Below, piece after piece: positions 1 through 5,385 of a DNA stretch of 5,703 nt. The notes below the pieces were generated by a model, which was not told the DNA's origin, ran no database searches, and worked only from the letters and a program-made list of their open reading frames with translations. The stretch comes from Flavobacteriaceae bacterium (GTDB lineage: Bacteria > Bacteroidota > Bacteroidia > Flavobacteriales > Flavobacteriaceae), in NCBI GenBank assembly GCA_016780435.1, contig JADHLU010000071.1, forward strand, positions 1 to 5,703, in the 5' to 3' direction. A program made the translations under genes and the position numbers. Position 1 is the first letter of the stretch. Each line of letters opens with the position of its first letter.

Positions 1-164
1 TTGACCTCGGGCTTCTCGAAATCCCACGAGAGCACGCTATCCCAGCGGCGACGCCACTGAAAGTGTTCTTCGGCGATTTCTTCCCAAAAGCCTTCGGGGT
101 TGCGCACCGATTTGCGGTAAATCTGAAAGTATTCTTCTAAATTCTTGATGTGGTAATTACTCAT
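1..164 (-). CDS. acs: Acetyl-CoA synthetase, N-terminal fragment (cut by window edge)
   Basis: Acetyl-CoA synthetase (AMP-forming) turns acetate, ATP and CoA into acetyl-CoA through an acetyl-adenylate in the cytoplasm. Only the first 54 codons are inside the window, and the frame is open to the edge. The visible peptide starts MSNYHIKNLEEYFQIYRKSV and continues with RNPEGFWEEIAEEHFQWRRR and WDSVLSWDFEKPEV. This pattern (a helix, then NPxxFW, then a W-rich segment before the first core strand) is that of the ACAS_N domain at the start of Acs proteins. The ATG at 164-162 is the natural start; it has no Shine-Dalgarno sequence. The gene lies 60 nt downstream of the symporter gene on the same strand, with a terminator-like hairpin between them, so it may be transcribed by read-through or from its own promoter. 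The context fits acetate uptake followed by activation. Another short-chain acyl-CoA synthetase, such as propionyl-CoA synthetase, cannot be excluded because the catalytic region is not visible. Confidence 0.88.
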   Translation of the reverse strand, partial: MSNYHIKNLEEYFQIYRKSVRNPEGFWEEIAEEHFQWRRRWDSVLSWDFEKPEV

Positions 165-181
165 AGTAGTACTGGCTAAAC

Positions 182-208
182 AAACAAAGGCCCGTATTAA
201 ACGGGCCC
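182..208 (-). terminator. Rho-independent terminator-like hairpin after the symporter gene
   Basis: Read on the minus strand, a 7-bp perfect stem GGCCCGT / ACGGGCC with a 5-nt loop is followed by TTTGTTTGTTT. It lies 17 nt past the symporter stop codon and 18 nt before the acs start. The G interruptions in the T tract suggest termination may be incomplete, which would let part of the transcription continue into acs. On the plus strand the stem has no T tract behind it, so the signal is directional. Confidence 0.75.
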
Positions 209-224
209 ATTAAATTAAACATTT

Positions 225-1928
225 TTAGTGTGTGGCCTCTCCGGCGCCGCTCGGAATGCGAATGTTCTCCACGATTTCTTGTACTTCTTCGGGCACCTCA
301 GGGGTAAAGGTGTTGATGACAAGCGACACGGCAAAATTGACGATCATGGCCACAAAGCCGAAGCCCTCGGGCGAAATGCCAAACCACCACTTGGATTGCA
401 AGGCAGCGACAGCCGATTTTCCGCCATCGAAAAGCCCAAACTTAAACTTGAGCATGTAGAAGATCATCAGGGTGATGCCCACGACCATTCCGGCTATGGC
501 CCCTTCTTTGTTCATCTTCTTGTAGAAAATACCCAGAATGATAGCCGGAAAAAACGAGGCAGCAGCCAGTCCAAAGGCCAGGGCGACAACGGCGGCTACG
601 AATCCGGGCGGATTTATGCCAAAATACCCCGCAACCACAACGGCTCCAACGGCCGATAGTCGGGCCGCGATCAGTTCGTGTTTCTCGCTGATGTCGGGCT
701 TAAACACGCTCTTGATCAAGTCATGAGACACAGACGAAGAGATCACCAGCAAGAGGCCGGCGGCCGTCGACAGCGCCGCCGCCAAAGCACCCGCCGCAAC
801 TAGGGCAATCACCCAGGCGGGTAGGTTTGCAATCTCGGGATTGGCCAGCACCATTATGTCTTGATCTACACGCAGCTCGTTGATGGTGGGGTCAGCCGCA
901 TACTGAATGAGCCCGTCGGCGTTCTTGTCTTCAAAGCCGAGCAGCCCGGTCTTTTCCCAGTTAGAGAACCATTGCGGCATTTTGGCATAGGGCTGCCCGC
1001 TCACCGTTTGAATAAGGTTCAAACGCGCAAAAACAGAAACGGCCGGAGCCGCCGTGTACAAAATAGCGATCAGTAAGAGCGCGAGGCCTGCCGATTTGCG
1101 GGCGTCGCGCACCTTTTTTACCGTAAAAAAGCGCACAATAACGTGCGGAAGGCCTGCAGTGCCCACCATGAGCGCAGCCGTGATGGCAAAAACGTCAAGG
1201 GTAGACTTTGATCCGTTAGTGTATTCAGAAAAGCCCAGTTCGGTTGAAAGACCGTTGAGTTTTTCAAGCAGGTACAGCCCGTCTGCACCCTTTGAGCCAA
1301 AGCCCAATTGCGGAATCGGATTGCCCGTCATCTGAAAAGAGATAAATATGGCGGGCACCATAAAGGCAAAAATGAGCACGCAGTATTGGGCCACCTGAGT
1401 GTAGGTGATACCCTTCATACCGCCGAGTACCGCATAGAAAAGCACGATGATCATTCCTATGATCACTCCGGTAGTGATGTCGACCTCTAAAAAGCGCGAA
1501 AATACCACGCCCACCCCGCGCATTTGGCCGGCCACATAGGTGAACGAGACCAGCAGGGCGCAAAACACAGCCACCAGTCGAGCGGTGCGGGAGTAATACC
1601 GCTCTCCGATAAAATCCGGAACGGTGAATTTTCCAAATTTTCTAAGGTAGGGCGCGAGAAGTAGGGCCAAGAGAACGTATCCGCCCGTCCAGCCCATCAG
1701 GTAAACCGAGCCGTCGTACCCCATAAACGAAATCAGCCCGGCCATCGAGATAAATGAGGCGGCCGACATCCAGTCGGCCGCCGTAGCCATTCCGTTTGCC
1801 AGCGGAGAAACCCCTCCGCCAGCCACATAAAACTCTTTAGTTGATCCAGCTCGCGACCAAATAGCGATGCCGATATATAGGGTAAACGTCAGTGCGACAA
1901 TGATATAGGTCCAAATTTGTACACTCAT
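225..1928 (-). CDS. Sodium:solute symporter, large subunit (SSS family, VC_2705-like; probably acetate or another small carboxylate)
   Basis: This inner-membrane protein of 567 residues belongs to the sodium:solute symporter family and would use the sodium gradient to import a small organic anion. Visible landmarks are the first helix (about 5-24), the sequence FYVAGGGVSPLANGMATAAD (33-52) with WMSAASFISMAGL after it, GGMKGITYTQVAQ (169-181), GTAGLPHVIVRFFT (256-269) and AGALAAALSTAAGLLLVISS (379-398), all typical of the acetate/VC_2705 branch. About 13 hydrophobic segments are seen. A long outward-facing loop (about 302-370) contains a calcium-loop-like stretch, DKNADGLI (334-341). The ATG at 1928-1926 lies 3 nt after the stop of the DUF4212 gene, and that pairing is the hallmark of this two-subunit subfamily. 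There is no Shine-Dalgarno sequence, so translation is probably coupled. The family assignment is secure. The substrate is inferred from acs downstream and from similarity to ActP; propionate, pyruvate or lactate are alternatives. Confidence 0.93.
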   Translation of the reverse strand: MSVQIWTYIIVALTFTLYIGIAIWSRAGSTKEFYVAGGGVSPLANGMATAADWMSAASFISMAGLISFMGYDGSVYLMGWTGGYVLLALLLAPYLRKFGKFTVPDFIGERYYSRTARLVAVFCALLVSFTYVAGQMRGVGVVFSRFLEVDITTGVIIGMIIVLFYAVLGGMKGITYTQVAQYCVLIFAFMVPAIFISFQMTGNPIPQLGFGSKGADGLYLLEKLNGLSTELGFSEYTNGSKSTLDVFAITAALMVGTAGLPHVIVRFFTVKKVRDARKSAGLALLLIAILYTAAPAVSVFARLNLIQTVSGQPYAKMPQWFSNWEKTGLLGFEDKNADGLIQYAADPTINELRVDQDIMVLANPEIANLPAWVIALVAAGALAAALSTAAGLLLVISSSVSHDLIKSVFKPDISEKHELIAARLSAVGAVVVAGYFGINPPGFVAAVVALAFGLAAASFFPAIILGIFYKKMNKEGAIAGMVVGITLMIFYMLKFKFGLFDGGKSAVAALQSKWWFGISPEGFGFVAMIVNFAVSLVINTFTPEVPEEVQEIVENIRIPSGAGEATH

Positions 1929-1931
1929 GGC

Positions 1932-2195
1932 CTATTCGCTGTAGAAATTATACTTCTTATCAAGGCGATTCATCAGGCGCACATACACGAAGATCAAAAC
2001 CACAAACACATAGATTGAACCTTGCTGTGCAAACCAGAATCCGACCCTGAAACCCCCGATGGTAAAGGCGTCAAGCGCCTCTTTGAAGATAATGCCTGCC
2101 CCAAAAGAGACCGAAAACCAAATGACTAGAAGCACAAGCAGATAGCGCAGGTTTTCTTTCCAATAGGCGTGGGCTAACTCGTGCTTGTTTTTCAT
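1932..2195 (-). CDS. DUF4212 small membrane subunit of the sodium:solute symporter
   Basis: This is an 87-residue protein with two membrane segments, at about 18-37 (LRYLLVLLVIWFSVSFGAG region) and 54-74 (FAQQGSIYVFVVLIFVYVRL region). The N-terminal stretch AYWKENLRYLLVLLVIWF and the C-terminal RLMNRLDKKYNF are characteristic of DUF4212, the putative small subunit that accompanies VC_2705-type symporters. Its role, assembly with or modulation of the large subunit, is inferred from constant gene pairing in the family rather than from any motif. The length is full for the family. The start at 2195-2193 is preceded by an A/T-rich leader without a Shine-Dalgarno sequence. The stop codon is 3 nt before the symporter start, so the two are almost certainly one operon. 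It resembles the YjcH/ActP arrangement of enterobacteria in layout, but it is a different small-subunit family. Confidence 0.92.
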   Translation of the reverse strand: MKNKHELAHAYWKENLRYLLVLLVIWFSVSFGAGIIFKEALDAFTIGGFRVGFWFAQQGSIYVFVVLIFVYVRLMNRLDKKYNFYSE

Positions 2196-2223
2196 GAATT
2201 GATTTTAAGATTAGACACATCTC

Positions 2224-2239
2224 TGCCCTGATTGGGGCA
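2224..2239. promoter_or_regulatory. Inverted repeat upstream of the DUF4212-symporter operon
   Basis: TGCCC and GGGCA form a GC-rich 5-bp inverted repeat separated by 6 nt. It lies 29-44 nt ahead of the DUF4212 start in otherwise A/T-rich DNA. It could be an operator or a small hairpin in the 5' leader. A weak promoter-like box on the minus strand, TACCTTTT at 2259-2252 (7 of 8 to TAnnTTTG), lies just upstream, which would put the repeat near or just after the transcription start. No upstream -33 element is evident. This is suggestive only. Confidence 0.35.
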
Positions 2240-2302
2240 ACATTTCACTGAAAAAGGTACTGTTTTCTATCTTACCCTAGAAAAAAGTCGACACATTAGC
2301 GC

Positions 2303-2349
2303 TTTGTTTAACTGCTGCGCAAACACGCTAGAGCAGTCTGGTTAAACAA
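2303..2349. repeat. Nested inverted repeat between the zinc-ribbon/HTH gene and the symporter operon
   Basis: An outer pair, TTGTTTAAC (2304-2312) and GTTAAACAA (2341-2349), is an exact 9-bp inverted repeat. Inside it lies ACTGCT (2311-2316) with AGCAGT (2332-2337), and inside that GCG with CGC around a CAAACA loop. As RNA from the minus strand it would fold into one long stem with bulges. No T tract follows directly (TTTTTT appears about 15 nt further on), so it is not a standard terminator. It begins 10 nt after the stop of the zinc-ribbon/HTH gene and ends about 108 nt before the DUF4212 start. It could be a regulatory site, an RNA processing hairpin, or the end of a former mobile element. 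Confidence 0.55.
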
Positions 2350-2358
2350 GAATAGCCG

Positions 2359-2802
2359 TTAATTTGCTATAGTTGCCGTTTGAGGCGCAAACGTCAGCAC
2401 CATGTAGTGCCCGTTGACCCGAGATATAAGCAAATTGGTCTGATCTAAAAACGACTGATCATTGATCAGTTCAACCAGTTTAGCATGAGGCAACAAGTGC
2501 TGCTTAGAGTCAACGCAATCACCTTCTGGACGGGTTATGTTGTGTTTCTTAACCCAATTCATCACGCTGACGTGTGAGACGCCTAGTACGCTCTCTATCT
2601 CGCGGTAGCTCATACCTTCGATGTAGAGTTGAAGGGCGCGTTTTACAATTTTGGAGTCAATAGATTTACCTTCTTTAGCCACCGTAAAATGGTAGCCGCA
2701 GTCTTTACACTTGAAGCGTTGCTTATTGGTAATCAATCCGGCTTTAATGAACGATTCTCCGGAGCATTTGGGGCATTTTTCAATCATAGTTGAGGCAGGC
2801 AT
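2359..2802 (-). CDS. Small zinc-ribbon / helix-turn-helix protein, InsA-like, without transposase catalytic domain
   Basis: This protein of about 147 residues has two visible DNA-binding parts. Near the N terminus is a zinc ribbon, MIEKCPKCSG, followed 19 residues after the second Cys by RFKCKDCGYHF (two CxxC pairs, residues 10/13 and 32/35 from the ATG at 2802). A helix-turn-helix follows at about 52-89, including ALQLYIEGMSYREIESVLGV and SHVSVMNWVKKHN. Together these resemble the InsA part of IS1-family transposases and related Bacteroidota proteins. The last 50 residues (SKQHLLPHAKLVELINDQSF onward, ending in TFAPQTATIAN) match no domain I recognise and carry no DDE motif. No InsB-like frame follows, so this is unlikely to be a working transposase. 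A DNA-binding regulator is more likely, with target unknown. Alternative starts are TTG at 2811 and ATG at 2787; the latter puts MIEKCPKC at the N terminus. It lies 163 nt upstream of the symporter operon on the same strand. Confidence 0.75.
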   Translation of the reverse strand: MPASTMIEKCPKCSGESFIKAGLITNKQRFKCKDCGYHFTVAKEGKSIDSKIVKRALQLYIEGMSYREIESVLGVSHVSVMNWVKKHNITRPEGDCVDSKQHLLPHAKLVELINDQSFLDQTNLLISRVNGHYMVLTFAPQTATIAN

Positions 2803-2811
2803 AGTGGGCAA

Positions 2812-3070
2812 GGGCTTGGTAAAAAAGTAGCCAACTATCGTTTTACTGAAAGAATTGAGGCAGCTTATTTAGGCAAGAAACGCTTGTTTTGTTTAATTTA
2901 TTTTAGTCTAATTAGGTGTTTAAAGATATAAAAGTTAAACAAAATAACGATGCGGGCGACTCTCAATTTGATTTTTGCCGCCTTTTACCTTTCTCAACTC
3001 AAGTTGCCTAGCAGCAGATTTGTGCGCTTATTATTAACGATTAAGAAACCTTTCTGAAACGAATTGTACC
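2812..3070. other. Divergent intergenic region, no gene seen
   Basis: This stretch separates the minus-strand zinc-ribbon/HTH gene from the plus-strand phosphate transporter. It is A/T-rich around 2880-2950 and contains no open frame that I believe, and no tRNA or recognisable RNA gene. It holds two copies of the TTGTTTAA-type sequence (2889-2897 and 2934-2942, inverted relative to each other, upstream of the HTH gene) and a near palindrome CAACT-CA-AGTTG at 2995-3006. On the minus strand TATCTTTA at 2928-2921 resembles a TAnnTTTG box (7 of 8) and could be the HTH gene promoter, which would place the promoter between the two repeat copies. That reading is weak. Confidence 0.4.
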
Positions 3071-3078
3071 TACGTTTG
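3071..3078 (+). promoter_or_regulatory. Bacteroidota-type -7 promoter box for the phosphate transporter
   Basis: TACGTTTG is an exact match to TAnnTTTG, the -7 element used by the primary sigma factor of Bacteroidota. It ends 15 nt before the ATG at 3094, which implies a 5' leader of only about 10 nt. No convincing TTG element is seen about 20 nt upstream, so the promoter may be weak or activator-dependent. One exact 8-base match with two free positions can occur by chance, but the position is apt. Confidence 0.5.
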
Positions 3079-3092
3079 CCGATATTTATCGG
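3079..3092. promoter_or_regulatory. Palindrome between promoter box and start codon of the phosphate transporter
   Basis: CCGATA-TT-TATCGG is a perfect 6-bp inverted repeat with a 2-nt centre. It abuts the TACGTTTG box and ends 1 nt before the ATG. A protein bound here would cover the expected transcription start, so it is a good operator candidate. As RNA the 2-nt loop is too tight for a full hairpin, which favours a DNA site. No regulator can be named from the sequence. Confidence 0.45.
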
Positions 3093-3093
3093 T

Positions 3094-5385
3094 ATGGAAA
3101 ACCTGTTCTTGTATATTTTACTTGCCCTTTCGGTGCTAGCCATAGCCGATTTAATTGTGGGGGTGAGCAACGACGCCGTTAACTTTTTAAACTCGGCGGT
3201 CGGGTCTAAGGCCATCTCATTTAGAACCATCATGATTGTGGCCTCGGTTGGTATCGCGGCCGGATCTATCTTCTCTAGCGGTATGATGGAGGTCGCCCGA
3301 AAAGGCATCTTCAACCCCGAGCTGTTTTACTTCGACGAGATCATGTTCATCTTCTTAGCGGTGATGATCACAGACATCTTGCTGCTCGACTTCTTTAATA
3401 CCATCGGAATGCCCACCTCAACCACCGTTTCAATCGTGTTTGAATTATTGGGTGCGGCCTTGGCCATGTCGGTCATTAAAATAATGGCCCAAGGCGACAA
3501 TTTGGGCAGCATTGTCAATTACATCAACAACGAAAAGGCGATTCAGATCATTGCCGGAATTCTGCTGTCGGTCTTCATCGCCTTTACCTTGGGGGCACTG
3601 GTGCAGTGGGTCACCCGACTGTGGCTGTCGTTCAACTTCTTAAACCGTTCAAATGTGGCCAACGCCCTTTTCGGAGGGGTTGCACTGGCCTCTATCAGCA
3701 ATTTTATCTTGATCAAGGGGATCAAAGGAACGGCCTTTTCAGAGGCCTCGTATTCGTTCACCGGTGGGCTTTCGCTGGTTGATTTCATGGAGGCCAACAC
3801 GCTTCTTGTGGCCCTAATCGCCTTTTTTGTCTGGTTTTTGATTTCGCTTGGGCTGCTGCTGATGCGCCTTAATCTGTATCAGGTTATCATCGCGGCCGGA
3901 ACCTTCTCGCTTGCCCTAGCCTTCGCCGGAAACGACCTAGTGAACTTCATCGGAGTACCCATAGCCGCCTATCAGTCGTACGAGCTATGGACAGCCTCAG
4001 GCATGCTGGCCTCTGAGTACAACATGTCAGTACTGGCCAACTCGGTCAAGACACCGACCTTGTTCTTGCTTGCCTCTGGAGCAGTGATGGTGCTCACCCT
4101 TTGGTTTTCAAAAAAGGCCCGCTACGTGGCCGACACCGAGATTAACCTGGCTCGTGAAGGCGAATCGCGAGAACGTTTTAAGCCGAACTTTTTATCGCGC
4201 GCCATTGTACGCCTGACCATTCAGTTTTCGAACTACGTGAGCTTGGCCATTCCGAATGGGCTACTCGAGCGTATCAATAAGCAGTTCGAGCGCCCCTCTA
4301 CCAAGAATTTAGTGTTGAAGAAAAACGAGCTTCCGCCCGCCTTTGATATGGTGCGGGCCTCAGTAAATATGGCCCTTGCCGGAATCTTGATTTCGCTGGC
4401 GACCTCGCTCAAACTTCCGCTCTCTACCACCTACGTGACCTTCATGGTAGCTATGGGTACTTCACTGGCCGATCGCGCCTGGGGAGCCGAAAGCGCCGTG
4501 TACCGGGTAGCTGGGGTGCTCAATGTGATCGGCGGATGGTTTGGCACCGCCCTAATCGCCCTACTTTCATCGGCAGTTATCTTAACGCTCATTCATTTCG
4601 GACGTGGAACCGCCATCGTACTGCTGCTGATCTTTGCCACGGTCATCATCATTCGCAACTACATTGCCTATAACCGCAAGCAAAAAGAAGAGGCCGAGAG
4701 TTTCTTGATCAAGCGCGCCGAGAGCATCACGCTCAAAGGCGTAATCAACGAAAGCGCCAGAAACGTAGAGAATGTGATCATGCGCTCTAAGAGCATTATT
4801 GAGCTCAATATTGACGGACTCAGCAAGCTCGACCCCGAAAAATTAAAGCAAGGACGCAAAGAAGTTAACGCCCTATCTGAAGAGGTAGAAGACGTGCGCG
4901 CTAGTGTGTTTCACTTCATTCAAAACCTAGAAGATGCCAGCGTGCAAGCCAGCGCCTTCTATATTTCTATGGTGAATCAACTCAACAACATCACCCAATC
5001 GCTCGAATACATCTCTAAAATGTGCCACGACCACGTGCTCAACAACCACAGCAAGCTGCGCTACACCCAGTTGCGTGACCTCAGAGAGATTAAAGAGCAG
5101 TTTGAAAAAGAGATTTTCAATCAAACGGCCGAGTCGCTCAAGGGGCTCACTCAAGAGCGCATCACCGAACTGCTCGATCGCAAAGACCAGCTTGAGAGCG
5201 TGATCACCCAGAAGATCGATTCGCACGTCCAAGACATCCGCAACGAAGATTCGAGCCCCAAGAACACCACGCTGTACTTCTCGCTGCTGCTCGAGGCCAA
5301 AGACTTCTTAAACGCGGTCACCTCGCTCATCACCGAATACTACAAGTCGTACGAAGAGAACGTGGAGACTCCGCTTAAGCTCTAG
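3094..5385 (+). CDS. PiT-family inorganic phosphate transporter with C-terminal PhoU-like helical domain
   Basis: This inner-membrane transporter of 763 residues would take up inorganic phosphate with a cation (proton or sodium). The two inverted halves of the PiT fold each show the signature: GVSNDAVNFLNSAVGSKA at 23-40, and FAGNDLVNFIGVP at 277-289, a variant of the GANDxxNA motif. Each half also has a Pro-Ser/Thr-Thr-Thr motif, GMPTSTTVSIVFELLGAALA (105-124) and LKLPLSTTYVTFMVAMGTSL (439-458). About 12 membrane segments lie between 4 and 525, interrupted by a cytoplasmic loop at about 339-420. From 527 to the end the protein is soluble, charged and helical (for example NEEVEDV-type and QLRDLREIKEQFEKEI stretches), resembling PhoU, a pattern seen in Bacteroidota PiT proteins. 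The chosen ATG gives a start at the first membrane helix; an in-frame TTG at 3064 would place the promoter-like box inside the gene. There is no Shine-Dalgarno sequence. The gene converges with a 5'-nucleotidase gene, stop to stop. Confidence 0.93.
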   Translation: MENLFLYILLALSVLAIADLIVGVSNDAVNFLNSAVGSKAISFRTIMIVASVGIAAGSIFSSGMMEVARKGIFNPELFYFDEIMFIFLAVMITDILLLDFFNTIGMPTSTTVSIVFELLGAALAMSVIKIMAQGDNLGSIVNYINNEKAIQIIAGILLSVFIAFTLGALVQWVTRLWLSFNFLNRSNVANALFGGVALASISNFILIKGIKGTAFSEASYSFTGGLSLVDFMEANTLLVALIAFFVWFLISLGLLLMRLNLYQVIIAAGTFSLALAFAGNDLVNFIGVPIAAYQSYELWTASGMLASEYNMSVLANSVKTPTLFLLASGAVMVLTLWFSKKARYVADTEINLAREGESRERFKPNFLSRAIVRLTIQFSNYVSLAIPNGLLERINKQFERPSTKNLVLKKNELPPAFDMVRASVNMALAGILISLATSLKLPLSTTYVTFMVAMGTSLADRAWGAESAVYRVAGVLNVIGGWFGTALIALLSSAVILTLIHFGRGTAIVLLLIFATVIIIRNYIAYNRKQKEEAESFLIKRAESITLKGVINESARNVENVIMRSKSIIELNIDGLSKLDPEKLKQGRKEVNALSEEVEDVRASVFHFIQNLEDASVQASAFYISMVNQLNNITQSLEYISKMCHDHVLNNHSKLRYTQLRDLREIKEQFEKEIFNQTAESLKGLTQERITELLDRKDQLESVITQKIDSHVQDIRNEDSSPKNTTLYFSLLLEAKDFLNAVTSLITEYYKSYEENVETPLKL

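Larger units (their letters stand above)
2303..2943. repeat. Outer 11-bp inverted repeat enclosing the zinc-ribbon/HTH gene
   Basis: TTTGTTTAACT at 2303-2313 and its exact reverse complement AGTTAAACAAA at 2933-2943 bracket the InsA-like gene, with outer ends 641 bp apart. A related pair lies at 2889-2897 (TTGTTTAAT) and 2341-2349 (GTTAAACAA). No target-site duplication is visible: the bases outside are AGCGC on the left and ATAACG on the right. The arrangement could be the terminal repeats of a degenerate mobile element or repeated protein-binding sites. The sequences are A/T-rich, so chance is a real alternative. Confidence 0.4.

Noticed and set aside
228..1490. Plus-strand open frames opposite the symporter gene (for example 228-659, 1054-1335, 1308-1490)
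   Set aside because: They lie entirely antisense to a well-supported SSS-family gene, resemble no protein family, and have the composition expected of shadow frames.
2303..2349. Standard Rho-independent terminator for the HTH gene
   Set aside because: The stem is bulged and is not followed directly by a T tract on the minus strand, so it was listed as a repeat instead.
2359..2802. Intact IS1-family insertion sequence
   Set aside because: No InsB/DDE reading frame, no programmed frameshift and no target-site duplication can be seen. Only the InsA-like DNA-binding part is present.
2812..3070. tRNA, small RNA or riboswitch in the long divergent spacer
   Set aside because: No cloverleaf, no recognisable conserved riboswitch core and no terminator were found; only short inverted repeats are present.
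3064..3093. TTG start extending the phosphate transporter by 10 residues
   Set aside because: The extra residues add nothing family-like and would place the TACGTTTG box and the palindrome inside the coding region. The ATG at 3094 starts directly before the first membrane helix.
2994..3314. Minus-strand open frame of 106 codons across the transporter start
   Set aside because: It is mostly antisense to the first helices of the phosphate transporter, and its product resembles no known protein.
4927..5333. Minus-strand open frames opposite the transporter's C-terminal domain
   Set aside because: They are antisense to the helical, PhoU-like region. Long open antisense frames are common opposite such sequence, and no family match is visible.
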